From Candidatus Aminicenans sakinawicola JGI OTU-1 (GTDB lineage: Bacteria; Acidobacteriota; Aminicenantia; Aminicenantales; Aminicenantaceae): a DNA stretch of 64,000 nucleotides. Below are positions 8,004 to 16,928 of the stretch, one piece after another. The position numbers and the translations under genes were made by a program. A model generated the notes under the pieces. That model was not told the origin of the DNA. It saw nothing but the letters and a program-made list of their open reading frames with translations, and searched no databases. Location: the NCBI GenBank assembly GCA_000493965.1, contig AWNV01000005.1, forward strand, positions 1-64,000. The letters run 5' to 3'. The first letter of the stretch is position 1, and every line of letters begins with the position of its first letter.

Positions 8004-8684
8004 TTGATTGTCCTGGCGTTGGATACAACAACATTTACTGGATCAGCAGCTGTTTTAAAAAAGACGAAGCTGCTGGCAGAAGTAAATATTGACTCTCCGT
8101 CAACTTATTCGGAAAGACTCCTCCCTAATATCGATTTTATTTTGAAGTTCAATGGCCTGAAGATGAAAGACATAGATGCTTTTTCTATTGCAGTTGGCCC
8201 AGGTTCATTTACAGGGATAAGAATCGGACTGAGTACAATAAAATCTTTTGCATATGCTTCAGGGAAGCCTGTTGCTTCGGTTTCAACGCTTAAGGCTCTG
8301 GCTTTAAAATTGCAGCACCCACGGAGCCGTCTTATATGCCCTGTTTTGGATGCAAAAAAAAGCGAGATTTATTCTGCACTTTTTGAGTCAACAGGAAATA
8401 GTCTTCAAGAAGTCCTGGCTCAAGGAGTCTATTCTCCTGACCAATTCTTTTCCTTGCTTCCTTCTCACAGAGTAATCCATTTTATTGGCAACGGAGTAGG
8501 GATTTATAGGGATAAGATTTATCAATATTTCAAGGATAAAGCCAGATTTTCCGTGAGGTCTTTCTTTATAGCCTATGAAATCGGGCTTTTAGGTTACGAA
8601 TTACTTAAAGCGAATAAAGGGTTGGACTTTCGAGAGATAAAACCTTTATACTTCAGAAAGTCTCAGGCGGAGGAAAATCATTAA
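8004..8684 (+). CDS. tsaB: tRNA threonylcarbamoyladenosine biosynthesis protein TsaB
   Basis: 226-residue ASKHA-fold protein that partners TsaD and TsaE in making the t6A37 modification of ANN-decoding tRNAs. Family features: N-terminal L-A-L-D-T-T-T, the G-P-G-S-F-T-G-I-R-I-G segment near residue 65-75, and C-P-V-L-D-A-K-K-S-E near 110-120. Start is TTG at 8004 with the weak upstream GGG; no better start fits the family N-terminus. It is followed by rimI, whose proposed start overlaps its stop, a common tsaB-rimI pairing. Confidence 0.92.
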   Translation: MIVLALDTTTFTGSAAVLKKTKLLAEVNIDSPSTYSERLLPNIDFILKFNGLKMKDIDAFSIAVGPGSFTGIRIGLSTIKSFAYASGKPVASVSTLKALALKLQHPRSRLICPVLDAKKSEIYSALFESTGNSLQEVLAQGVYSPDQFFSLLPSHRVIHFIGNGVGIYRDKIYQYFKDKARFSVRSFFIAYEIGLLGYELLKANKGLDFREIKPLYFRKSQAEENH

Positions 8685-9156
8685 ACAAACCAAGCTTGAT
8701 CAAAATCCTTTTTACCTGAGAAGGATGAAGGAAAAAGACCTCGCTTCAGTGTTGAAAATAGAAAACCTCTCTTTTACAAACCCATGGCATGAAGCTGCTT
8801 TTAAAGGAGAGATAGATAATGATGAAATCTCATTTCCTTATGTAGTTATTCATAGGATTCAGCAAGAAGTAATAGGTTACATTGTTTTATGGCGGGTGAA
8901 TAAAGAAGTGCAGATAAGCAATTTTGCGATTCATCCTGACTTTAGGAGGTTGGGAATCGGGGAAGCTGTGATACGGCAAGTTCTGGATAAGCTTTGTGGA
9001 GAGAAGACAGAGTATGTGATCCTGGAAGTCAGGCTGTCTAATTTAGTAGCACAATCTTTGTACAGTAAACTGGGATTTAAAGTTTTAGGCATAAGAAAGG
9101 ATTATTATATAAATCCTGACGAAGATGCGGTCCTGATGGGAAAAAGCCTCAAATAA
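8680..9156 (+). CDS. rimI: RimI-type GNAT N-acetyltransferase, probable ATT start
   Basis: GNAT-family acetyltransferase like RimI, which acetylates the N-terminal residue of ribosomal protein S18 in well-studied bacteria. Visible: N-P-W-H-E-x-x-F near the start, the acetyl-CoA loop R-R-L-G-I-G-E-A, and L-E-V-R-L-S-N-x-x-A-x-x-L-Y-x-K-L-G-F near the end. The first ATG (8725) would cut off the opening strand F-Y-L-R-R, which matches the family, and has its purine run touching the start. In frame upstream, ATT at 8680 lies six bases after GGAGG (8669-8673) and overlaps the tsaB stop. I therefore favour ATT; the conservative start is 8725. Confidence 0.82.
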   Translation: MKQTKLDQNPFYLRRMKEKDLASVLKIENLSFTNPWHEAAFKGEIDNDEISFPYVVIHRIQQEVIGYIVLWRVNKEVQISNFAIHPDFRRLGIGEAVIRQVLDKLCGEKTEYVILEVRLSNLVAQSLYSKLGFKVLGIRKDYYINPDEDAVLMGKSLK

Positions 9157-9176
9157 AAGCTTTGAATACAGAGAAT

Positions 9177-9908
9177 TTAGTATTTGACTTTCATGAGGCA
9201 TAAACCTTTGGCAGGAGCTGTTGGGCTTATTAAAGACCTCTTTTTCTCCTTGAAAATTTCTTCGATCTTTTCGGGAGGCATTTTTCCTTTTCCTATTTCC
9301 AGGAGAGTCCCGACTATGGTCCTGACCATGTATCGCAGGAATCCATTAGCTTCAACAGTATAAATAATTTCACTGCCCTTTTTTTTGATATCTGATCGCG
9401 TGATTTTTCTTATAGGATAAAGCAGCCTGTTTGAAGAAAATGGAGTAAAATCTGCCTCTCGCACAAATAATGAAGCTGCCTCTTTCATCATTTTTATATC
9501 GAGGTGATAAGGCCAGTGAAGGACATATCTGAAAATAAAAGGGCTGAAGTTTAAAGAATTTAATATCCTGTACTGATATACTTTTGATTTAGCCATTTTT
9601 CTGGCATGAAAGTCTTTGGCTGCTTTTTGAATGGAGATTATTCTTATATCGTCCGGCAGGATACTGTTTAAGGCGCGAAAGAGGTCATCGTTGCTTAATC
9701 TGAGATTCGCATTGAAATGAGCTGTCTGTCCCTGTGCATGGACGCCAGCATCTGTTCTTCCGGAACCGATGACATTGACTTTTTTTGATGCAATTTCTAA
9801 TAAGGCCTCTTCTAATGTTCCCTGTATTGTTTTTTTCTCAGGCTGTCTCTGCCAGCCGTGGTAGTCTGTACCATCATAACTGACTACGATTTTATAGTTT
9901 TGGAGCAT
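9177..9908 (-). CDS. truA: tRNA pseudouridine(38-40) synthase TruA
   Basis: 243-residue enzyme that makes pseudouridine at positions 38-40 of many tRNAs. Seen: Y-D-G-T-D-Y-H-G-W-Q at residues 10-19, the catalytic Asp in G-S-G-R-T-D-A-G-V-H-A, F-H-A-R near 105, and the C-terminal F-L-R-Y-M-V-R. Length is normal. It converges on rimI with 20 bases between them and lies 15 bases downstream of the TIGR00725 gene, so those two minus-strand genes probably form a transcript. Confidence 0.95.
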   Translation of the reverse strand: MLQNYKIVVSYDGTDYHGWQRQPEKKTIQGTLEEALLEIASKKVNVIGSGRTDAGVHAQGQTAHFNANLRLSNDDLFRALNSILPDDIRIISIQKAAKDFHARKMAKSKVYQYRILNSLNFSPFIFRYVLHWPYHLDIKMMKEAASLFVREADFTPFSSNRLLYPIRKITRSDIKKKGSEIIYTVEANGFLRYMVRTIVGTLLEIGKGKMPPEKIEEIFKEKKRSLISPTAPAKGLCLMKVKY

Positions 9909-9923
9909 TTTGTTCTATAAAAT

Positions 9924-10400
9924 TCAACGGATCAAGGGATAATATTCTTTAAGTGCAAGATCTACAGCTTCCTCAGCAGATTCAGCTTTTATTACGCCTT
10001 CTATATCCCATGTTCTGATGCCTATGACTTTTTTCTTATGTACACAGCCATAAGCTATTTCGCTGAGCGTGCCGTATTGTCCGTCTACAGCGATAATAAC
10101 GTCTGCATTCATGACAACAAGAGAATTCCGTGTGTATCCTAATCCTGTTGCGATTGCAATATCAATATAACGGTTAGAATCTTTTGGGGAATTGCCTGGA
10201 AGAATCCCCACAGTGAGTCCTCCTGCCTCTTTGGCTCCCCTGGAGGCAGATTCCATTACTCCGCTGAGCCCACCGCAGACAAGAATAGCTCCTTTTCTTG
10301 CAATGATCTGGCCGATTTTGAAGGCTATCTGGAGTGATTCTGCATCTGGCTTAGCACCACCTATGACTCCGATTCTTATTTTGTTTTTTAATTCCGTCAT
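9924..10400 (-). CDS. TIGR00725 family protein (LOG/SLOG-like Rossmann fold)
   Basis: 158-residue Rossmann-like protein resembling the DprA/LOG group. Visible: I-G-V-I-G-G at the N-terminus, V-C-G-G-L-S-G-V-M-E near 42-50 and the nucleotide-site G-Q-Y-G-T-L-S-E-I near 107-115, which corresponds to P-G-G-x-G-T-x-x-E of LOG phosphoribohydrolases with the P-G-G replaced by G-Q-Y. Members are annotated as TIGR00725 family proteins or putative lysine decarboxylases; the biochemical role is not established. It starts at an ATG facing away from the 10.6-kb genes and is followed by truA. Confidence 0.8.
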   Translation of the reverse strand: MTELKNKIRIGVIGGAKPDAESLQIAFKIGQIIARKGAILVCGGLSGVMESASRGAKEAGGLTVGILPGNSPKDSNRYIDIAIATGLGYTRNSLVVMNADVIIAVDGQYGTLSEIAYGCVHKKKVIGIRTWDIEGVIKAESAEEAVDLALKEYYPLIR

Positions 10401-10594
10401 TATTATATCTCAAGGAATAATCCAGTTTAATAATTTCTATAGGATAAATGGATAATATAATAGAAAATTGAAAAGTTCAAACTTTTATGATACCTGATTA
10501 AGTTCATAATATTGGTATGTTTTGGGTATTTAGAATGAATTTAGGCTTCTGAATTTAGAATTAGTCATGTATACTAAAAGACAGGAGAAATAGA

Positions 10595-10807
10595 ATGGCT
10601 GATTTTTTAGAGATAAAATGTATGGAAGAAGAGGATAGGAAAAAGATTATTGAAGAGATTGAAAAGAGAATAGAAGAAAAAAAGAAAGAAGGCCTATTTA
10701 CAGAGAATGAAATCCGTGAAATAGAGGAGATGAAGCTTCATCCTCTTCTTGATATTCAGGATATTCAGTATGTCTATGAGAACCATTTATATAAAAATGA
10801 GACTTGA
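10595..10807 (+). CDS. Small charged helical protein, unknown function
   Basis: 70 residues, no family recognised. The middle (about 12-48) is a dense run of Glu, Lys and Ile with heptad-like spacing, suggesting a helix or coiled coil; there is no signal peptide or membrane segment. RBS AGGAG is well placed before the ATG. It precedes the coiled-coil protein and glycosyltransferases by 50 bases, so it may be part of the same transcript. Confidence 0.55.
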   Translation: MADFLEIKCMEEEDRKKIIEEIEKRIEEKKKEGLFTENEIREIEEMKLHPLLDIQDIQYVYENHLYKNET

Positions 10808-10859
10808 GACTGAGGGGAAAAATCTAGATTTAGATTATTACCTAAAATAGGAGCTTGAA

Positions 10860-11363
10860 ATGCCGGAAAAAAATATAGGGGAAGAAGCCTTTGAAGGTTT
10901 CGAGGAAATAAGTATTGATTATGAAAATATCGATGTAGCGGATATTATGTCACAGATTAAAAGGAAAATCTCTTCCCAGCAGAAAAGCTCTTTACAGGGG
11001 GAATATTTTGATAGAGAAGAGTCCTTTCTGTATCCCCCTGAATTTGAAGCTGCTGGAGAAGCAAGGTCAAAAATTATAAATTTATTATTGAGAATCATGA
11101 GGCCTTTGACCCCTTTGATCAAACTGTTAATACTGCCTGTGTACAAAGAATTAGCGGAAAATCTTGCCAGGACTATAGAAAGAAGCCAAAGGACTAAAGA
11201 ATACACCAAGCTTCTTCATAGTCTCACCCACAATATAATTGTTGAACTCACGAAATTGAAGATCGAAGAGGAAAATTTAAAGGTTAAAACCCGGATAATA
11301 GAAAAGGATCTTGAGTTATTGCAAAAAAGAGAAAAAGCATTGGAAGAAAAGGTATTTAAATGA
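10860..11363 (+). CDS. Coiled-coil protein of the glycosyltransferase cluster
   Basis: 167 residues, function unknown. Near residue 25 it has the segment I-D-V-A-D-I-M-S-Q-I-K-R-K-I, resembling an N-terminal D-V-x-x-I-M-x-x-I-R-x-x-I motif frequent in proteins of surface-polysaccharide gene clusters. A hydrophobic stretch near 78-98 could be an amphipathic or membrane-associated helix, and residues about 105-165 form a likely coiled coil. Its stop overlaps the ATG of the first glycosyltransferase (ATGA), so translation is coupled. A scaffolding or chain-length role is only a guess. Confidence 0.65.
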   Translation: MPEKNIGEEAFEGFEEISIDYENIDVADIMSQIKRKISSQQKSSLQGEYFDREESFLYPPEFEAAGEARSKIINLLLRIMRPLTPLIKLLILPVYKELAENLARTIERSQRTKEYTKLLHSLTHNIIVELTKLKIEEENLKVKTRIIEKDLELLQKREKALEEKVFK

Positions 11364-12532
11364 AAATTGCCTTTGTCGTACAGAGATATGGGCTTGAAAT
11401 TAGTGGGGGTGCAGAACTGCACTGCCGCTGGATTGCGGAGCATATGAAAAAGTATTGTGATGTTGAGGTTTTAACGACAAGGGCTTTTGACTATATAACG
11501 TGGAAAAATAATTATCCCAGAGGTGAAGATATTATTAATGGCATTCCAGTAAAGAGGTTTTCGGTAAAAAGAGCAAGAAATCCAAGAAAATTCGGCCGAA
11601 TCCAGGATTATATTCTGAAGAATGAACACCTTAAGAAAGATGAACTTAAATGGCTGGAGGAAGAAGGCCCTTTTTCTCCAGCCCTACTTAAGTATATAAA
11701 GAGGCATGAAGATGATTATGATTATTTCATTTTCTACTGCTGCCGGTACTACCACTCATACTGGGGAATAAACACAGTGCCTAATAAAAGCATTCTTGTC
11801 CCTACTGCTGAACACGATCCTGTGATTCATCTTAAGATATTTAAGGACCTGCTCAAAAAACCAAGAGCCATTATATATCTTACCGAAGAGGAGAAGAAGA
11901 TGATCAATTCCCTCTCCCAAAATCAGAATATCCTGGGGGATGTAGTTGGGGTAGGGATTGAAGCTCCTTACAATTTTTCTGCTGGAGAATTTCTGCAGAG
12001 ACACGGAATCAAAGGAGATTACATTATTTATATCGGAAGAATTGATGAAAACAAGGGATGTGATAAACTTTTCGATTATTTTCTTAACTTCAAGAGAGAA
12101 AAAACTTCCGATATCAGCTTGGCCCTGGTGGGAAGCACTGTATTGAAGATTCCTTCTCATCCTGACATTTTCCATTTGGGTTTTATATCAGAGAAAGAAA
12201 AGTTCTCTGTTCTTGACAGCGCTTTGCTTTTAGTCATGCCTTCTTTTTATGAGAGTCTTTCCATAGTCACTCTTGAGGCGTGGGCTTTGGGAAAGCCTGT
12301 TCTGGCCAATGCCCGGTGTGATGTGCTGAAAGGACAGTGCCTGAGAAGCAACGCGGGTCTTTATTATGAAAATTATGAGGAATTTAAGAGTGCATTGGAG
12401 ATCCTGCTGTCTTCCTCCAGGCTCCGCAAAACAATGGGTGATAACGGCCGCCAATATTTGAATAAGAACTACACATGGGAAATTGTCGAGAATAAGTTTT
12501 TATCTATCCTTAACCGGCTTGAACAGGAATAA
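11360..12532 (+). CDS. Family 4-type glycosyltransferase (copy A)
   Basis: 390-residue GT-B glycosyltransferase, expected to move a sugar from a nucleotide-sugar to a glycan or lipid acceptor on the cytoplasmic face. N-terminal V-V-Q-R-Y-G-x-E-x-x-G-G-x-E-L-H-C-R is the acceptor-side glycine loop; Y-I-G-R-I-D-E-N-K-G near residue 216 is the donor-domain entry; F-Y-E-S-L-S-I-V-T-L-E-A near 295 is the E-x7-E motif of family 4. Clearly paralogous to the gene at 14731. The start overlaps the upstream stop. Substrate unknown. Confidence 0.88.
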   Translation: MKIAFVVQRYGLEISGGAELHCRWIAEHMKKYCDVEVLTTRAFDYITWKNNYPRGEDIINGIPVKRFSVKRARNPRKFGRIQDYILKNEHLKKDELKWLEEEGPFSPALLKYIKRHEDDYDYFIFYCCRYYHSYWGINTVPNKSILVPTAEHDPVIHLKIFKDLLKKPRAIIYLTEEEKKMINSLSQNQNILGDVVGVGIEAPYNFSAGEFLQRHGIKGDYIIYIGRIDENKGCDKLFDYFLNFKREKTSDISLALVGSTVLKIPSHPDIFHLGFISEKEKFSVLDSALLLVMPSFYESLSIVTLEAWALGKPVLANARCDVLKGQCLRSNAGLYYENYEEFKSALEILLSSSRLRKTMGDNGRQYLNKNYTWEIVENKFLSILNRLEQE

Positions 12533-12534
12533 TA

Positions 12535-13602
12535 GTGGAAATCCATCAATTTGCGACTTCTTTAAGCTATGGGGATGCTATTTCTGATGAAATGCTGGAA
12601 ATTCAAAAAGCTTTGAGGAATGAGGGATACAAATCTGAAATTTTTATCAGATTTTATGATCCGAGAATGGCAAAGTTTATCAGGGATTTTAAGAAATATA
12701 AAAAGTTCAGCTCTCCCGGAAATGTTGTCATATTTCATTTTTCCATTGGATCGCCGGTATCAAAGATGTTTTTTCGCATCCCTGATAAAAAAATCATGAT
12801 TTACCACAATATCACACCGTATAAGTTTTTCCTTGGCTACCACAGGATCCTAACGAGAGAATGTTATAAAGGCCGTCTGGAAATCAAGCTTTTTGCGGAT
12901 AAAGCGGACTTAGCACTTGGGGATTCGGAATTTAACCGCAGAGAGCTTGAGAAAGTCGGTTATCCTCGTACTGGTGTGCTGCCGCTACTTTTGAATTTGT
13001 CAAGATTTGATCAGAAGGAGAATCATGTTATAAGGAGTATTTTTTCCAATGGGAAATGGACGATTTTATTTGTCGGCCGTATCATTCCGAATAAGAAGTT
13101 TGAAGATGTGATAAAGATTTTCTATTTTTATAAAAGATATTTCAACCAAAATTCCCAGCTCATCTTGGTAGGGGATTACAGGGGAACGGAACGATACTTT
13201 GCCGCTCTTCAGGATTTAGTAGATAGATTGAAGCTGAAAGATGTCCATTTCCCAGGGCATATCGAGTTTTCTGAGCTTATTTCCTTTTTCAAGCTTGCTG
13301 ATGTCTATGTGAGCATGAGTGAGCATGAAGGGTTCGGAGTTCCTATTTTGGAGGCTTTTTACAATCAAGTTCCGGTTGTTGCCTTTGCAGCAGGTGCAGT
13401 TGAAGAGACAATGAACAATGGAGGGCTGCTCCTTCACAAGAAAGACCTTTTCAAGACAGCAGCTGTTTTGGACAAACTTAGCCGAGATGAAATTTTTAGA
13501 AGGGAAGTAGTTTCTTCTCAGGTAGAGGCTTTGAAAAAATACGATAGGGATAATGTGACTCGAATATTACTGGAACATATTGAAAGGATAAGAAAGGAAT
13601 GA
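12535..13602 (+). CDS. Family 4-type glycosyltransferase (copy B)
   Basis: 355-residue GT-B glycosyltransferase. N-terminal G-D-A-I-S replaces the longer glycine loop of copy A; F-V-G-R-I-I-P-N-K-K lies near residue 179 and E-H-E-G-F-G-V-P-I-L-E-A near 263 supplies the E-x7-E motif. The start is GTG, two bases after the previous stop. The stop overlaps the ATG of the next gene. It is the close paralogue of the following gene, suggesting tandem duplication followed by change of acceptor or linkage. Confidence 0.88.
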   Translation: MEIHQFATSLSYGDAISDEMLEIQKALRNEGYKSEIFIRFYDPRMAKFIRDFKKYKKFSSPGNVVIFHFSIGSPVSKMFFRIPDKKIMIYHNITPYKFFLGYHRILTRECYKGRLEIKLFADKADLALGDSEFNRRELEKVGYPRTGVLPLLLNLSRFDQKENHVIRSIFSNGKWTILFVGRIIPNKKFEDVIKIFYFYKRYFNQNSQLILVGDYRGTERYFAALQDLVDRLKLKDVHFPGHIEFSELISFFKLADVYVSMSEHEGFGVPILEAFYNQVPVVAFAAGAVEETMNNGGLLLHKKDLFKTAAVLDKLSRDEIFRREVVSSQVEALKKYDRDNVTRILLEHIERIRKE

Positions 13603-14663
13603 GAATAAACCAGCTTGTTCCCGCTTTTCATCATGGAGATGCTATAGGGAATACAGCTTTTCATATGAAAAGGTTTTTCTTGTCTCGCGGTTTTCAATCA
13701 GAAATATATTGCTTAACACATGACAGCTGCCTGAAGCAAGAATCCAAACCCTTTGATTCTTTCCAGAATCCTGCTTCTTCAGACATAACAATTCTTCATT
13801 TTGCTTTGCCGTCTCCTTTGACTAATGCTTTCATCAACATGCCCGGCAAGAAGGTAATAATCTACCATAACATCACCCCTCCTGAATTTTTCAATGGTTT
13901 CAGCAAGGACATGGGAAGAATCTGCCATCTCGGAAGAGATGAACTATTAACTTTGGTCCCGCATGTTTCTTTGGCACTCGCTGATTCGGAATTTAACCGT
14001 AAAGAGCTTCTTGAACTTGGTTTCCCCAGAGCTGAGGTTTTTCCTCTTTTTATAGATTTTGAAAGATATAAGAAGCCAGCAAGCAATTTTATGTATGACT
14101 TCTTCAGAGAAGAGAGAACAAATGTTCTTTTTGTGGGGCGGATTGTGCCCAATAAAAAAATTGATGAGCTAATAAAAGTCATTTTTTATTATAAAAAATA
14201 CATCTCTCCATTAGTGCGGCTTATTATTGTTGGAAAAACTTCTTCTCTTCCCAAGTATTATCAGAGCCTGGTTTGTCTTGCTGATGAGTTCTATCTAAAC
14301 CCAGAAGAAATATGTTTTACCGGACATATTTCTGACGAAGAAATGTATGCCCTTTATAAAGTTTCGGATGTGTTTCTTTCTTTAAGTGAGCATGAGGGAT
14401 TCGGACTGCCCTTTGTTGAGAGCATGATATTCGATCTCCCAATTGTGGCATATGATTGTACGGCTGTTCCATATACATTAGGTGAAGCCGGGATCTTGAT
14501 TAAGGACAAGAGAGTGGATTATATTGGTGAATTAGTGCATATTGTTGCTCATGATAATAAATTAAGAGAGGAAATTATCAGGGGACAGCGTAAAAGATTA
14601 AAAGAATTTAAAGACTTGGAATTGGAAAAATTTCTTCTAAAAAGTCTTGATAGCCTAATATAA
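13599..14663 (+). CDS. Family 4-type glycosyltransferase (copy B')
   Basis: 354-residue GT-B enzyme, paralogue of the gene just upstream. It shares G-D-A-I near residue 13, I-Y-H-N-I-T-P near 86, A-D-S-E-F-N-R-K-E-L, F-V-G-R-I-V-P-N-K-K near 174 and E-H-E-G-F-G-L-P-F-V-E-S with the E-x7-E pair. It overlaps the upstream gene by four bases, so the two are translationally coupled. The pair may act in sequence on the same growing glycan. Confidence 0.88.
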   Translation: MRINQLVPAFHHGDAIGNTAFHMKRFFLSRGFQSEIYCLTHDSCLKQESKPFDSFQNPASSDITILHFALPSPLTNAFINMPGKKVIIYHNITPPEFFNGFSKDMGRICHLGRDELLTLVPHVSLALADSEFNRKELLELGFPRAEVFPLFIDFERYKKPASNFMYDFFREERTNVLFVGRIVPNKKIDELIKVIFYYKKYISPLVRLIIVGKTSSLPKYYQSLVCLADEFYLNPEEICFTGHISDEEMYALYKVSDVFLSLSEHEGFGLPFVESMIFDLPIVAYDCTAVPYTLGEAGILIKDKRVDYIGELVHIVAHDNKLREEIIRGQRKRLKEFKDLELEKFLLKSLDSLI

Positions 14664-14730
14664 TAACAGCCAGAATGCTTGAAATAGCCTGGATTATTAA
14701 CAATGAATAATTCAGATTAAGTGATTTGAA

Positions 14731-15909
14731 ATGAAAATAGCCTTTGTAGTCCAGCGGTACGGCATGGAAGTTATGGGTGGTTCAGAGCTTCACTGCCGCC
14801 AGATTGCCGAGAGATTAGTCAGTTTAGGATATGATTGTACTGTGTATACCACAACAGCGAAGGATTACATCACGTGGAAGAATGAATATCCCCCTGGAGA
14901 AACGGTTCTTAATGGAGTCGTTATTAAACGTTATAAAGTTAAAAAGGAAAGGGAAATTAACTCCTTCAATGAATATTCGGACTGGATTTTTTCCAATGAT
15001 CATACTTCTGACGATGAGATCGAATGGATGGAAAGACAGGGTCCTAATTCTCCTGCTCTTATCAAAGCATTAGAGAGAGAAGAACGAGATCATGATGTTT
15101 TCATTTTTTTTACATATCTCTATTTCAATACTTGCTGGGGTCTTAAAAAAATTAATGCAAAAAAAGTGCTTGTCCCTACAGCTCATGATGAGCCAGCTCT
15201 GTATCTTGATATCATGAAGGACATTTTTTCTTCTCCAGATGCATTCATGTTTAATACACAATCAGAGAAGGAAATGCTGACACGGCAGTTTTCCTTTAAG
15301 GATAAATACCAGGATATAGTAGGAGTGGGAGTTGAAATCCCTGAAAACCTGGAATCTTCTAATTTTTGCCTGAAACATGGGGTTCAACCGCCTTTTATTC
15401 TTTATGCGGGTCGCATCGAAGCAGGAAAAGGCTGTCAAGAACTTTTTGATTATTTCTTGAATTATAGTAGGAAAAATCCGGATGTATCTCTTGTCCTTAT
15501 TGGGAAGCTTTTAATGGATTTGCCTCATCATGATAAGATTAAATATCTTGGGTTTCTCCCATCTGAAGAAAAGAATGCAGGGATGGCATCTGCTTTGGCA
15601 GTGATTCATCCGTCCCATTTTGAAAGTTTGTGTATGGCAGCTTTGGAGTCCATGGCTGTTCAGACTCCGATTTTGGTACAGGAACAAACAGAGCCTCTGA
15701 AGTATCATTGTCTCAAGGGGAAAAGCGGTCTGTGGTACTCTAATTATTATGAATTTGAGGCGGCATTGGATATTTTTAAAGAAAATTTGAAATTAAGAAA
15801 TATTATGGGAAAAAATGGACTAATGTATGTTCGAGAGAATTATTCCTGGAGTAGGATAATAAAAAAATATACGAGGCTCTTTGACTATTTATTGAAAAAA
15901 AAAGTCTAA
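14731..15909 (+). CDS. Family 4-type glycosyltransferase (copy A')
   Basis: 392-residue GT-B enzyme, paralogue of the gene at 11360. The two share the opening V-V-Q-R-Y-G-M-E-V, D-Y-I-T-W-K-N-x-Y-P near residue 49, G-P-x-S-P-A-L near 108, V-L-V-P-T-A and a donor-site Y-A-G-R-I-E-A-G-K-G. The E-x7-E region is F-E-S-L-C-M-A-A-L-E-S. It is separated from copy B' by 67 bases. No transporter or polymerase lies nearby, so the cluster is a partial surface-glycan locus. Confidence 0.88.
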   Translation: MKIAFVVQRYGMEVMGGSELHCRQIAERLVSLGYDCTVYTTTAKDYITWKNEYPPGETVLNGVVIKRYKVKKEREINSFNEYSDWIFSNDHTSDDEIEWMERQGPNSPALIKALEREERDHDVFIFFTYLYFNTCWGLKKINAKKVLVPTAHDEPALYLDIMKDIFSSPDAFMFNTQSEKEMLTRQFSFKDKYQDIVGVGVEIPENLESSNFCLKHGVQPPFILYAGRIEAGKGCQELFDYFLNYSRKNPDVSLVLIGKLLMDLPHHDKIKYLGFLPSEEKNAGMASALAVIHPSHFESLCMAALESMAVQTPILVQEQTEPLKYHCLKGKSGLWYSNYYEFEAALDIFKENLKLRNIMGKNGLMYVRENYSWSRIIKKYTRLFDYLLKKKV

Positions 15910-16045
15910 GTTGAACATGTTTATATCTGTTGGGTCTTTTATTCTACTGATGACAGATAAAACCGGAGAAGCTTTAAAGGTTATTGACGGTATTGTTTGA
16001 TTATGGTAATTATATGTTTAGTTTGTATTGGGAATTATTAAATAA

Positions 16046-16828
16046 ATGGCGTTTATCAACTATACAGCTAAGAAACTTGCCATAAAAATTGTATATTATG
16101 GGCCTGGTTTAAGCGGCAAAACCACAAATCTGCGTTGTATTTACAGTAGGATTGACTGTGATTCCCGGGGAGATTTATTGTGTCTTGAGACCCCTCTGGA
16201 AAGGACCCTTTTTTTTGATTTGCTTCCTATAAAAGCAGGCTTGATCCATGAGTTTAAGACCCATTTTCTGCTCATGACGGTTCCCGGACAGGTTTTTTAT
16301 GAGGCCTCGAGGAAAAGTGTGCTTAAAGGTGCAGATGGAATTGTTTTTGTTGCTGATTCCCAGATTCCTCTTGTAGATGCGAATCTGGAAAACTTCGACG
16401 GGATGAGGAAAAACTTAGAGGAATATGCCGTGGATTTGAACCTGCTACCTTTAGTATTTCAGTACAACAAGCGCGATTTAGAGAATCTTATCCCTGTTGA
16501 GACATTCAATAATCTTCTAAATCCAAAGAGGCTTCCTTATATTGAGTCCTCTGCCATAAATGGAGAAGGAGTTTTTGAGACTTTAAAGGAGATAGCGAAG
16601 TTAAGTGTTCCTTTTGTGAAAGAAAAAGTTTTTGGAGAAAAAAGAAGAGTAGAGGAAGAAGAGATAAAAAAAGTAAAGATGGAAGAAGAGAAAAAGCCGA
16701 TTGAGTTTGTTCCGGAAGAGAAAATTTCACCTATTCGGATGACAAAAATTAAATTTAAGTCCCAAAGGAATATCGAAAAAGAAGTGGAGAAACTGGCAAA
16801 AGAATTTACTAAAAATCCGAAAAAATAA
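16046..16828 (+). CDS. MglA-like small GTPase with C-terminal charged tail
   Basis: 260-residue protein whose first 195 or so residues match MglA, a Ras-like GTPase that sets cell polarity in gliding and twitching bacteria. Visible: P-loop G-P-G-L-S-G-K-T-T near residue 19, G3 region T-V-P-G-Q near 78, G4-like Q-Y-N-K-R-D-L near 138 and G5-like S-S-A-I near 168. The last 65 residues form a Lys/Glu-rich extension absent from typical 195-residue MglA. No MglB-like roadblock partner is encoded next to it. It is preceded by the glycosyltransferases and followed by a short terminator. Confidence 0.85.
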   Translation: MAFINYTAKKLAIKIVYYGPGLSGKTTNLRCIYSRIDCDSRGDLLCLETPLERTLFFDLLPIKAGLIHEFKTHFLLMTVPGQVFYEASRKSVLKGADGIVFVADSQIPLVDANLENFDGMRKNLEEYAVDLNLLPLVFQYNKRDLENLIPVETFNNLLNPKRLPYIESSAINGEGVFETLKEIAKLSVPFVKEKVFGEKRRVEEEEIKKVKMEEEKKPIEFVPEEKISPIRMTKIKFKSQRNIEKEVEKLAKEFTKNPKK

Positions 16829-16853
16829 TTTTATTTTCCCCCTACCACTAAGG

Positions 16854-16873
16854 CGGAACAGACTTCCGTTTTT
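16854..16873 (+). terminator. Intrinsic terminator after the MglA-like gene
   Basis: Stem CGGAA/TTCCG (16854-16858 and 16864-16868) with loop CAGAC, followed by TTTTT at 16869-16873. The stem is short (5 bp), so strength is uncertain. Confidence 0.5.
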
Positions 16874-16928
16874 CTTTGGCCTTTTGATAAAAATTGGAGA
16901 ATTTATCCGTCTTTATATACATATAAAG

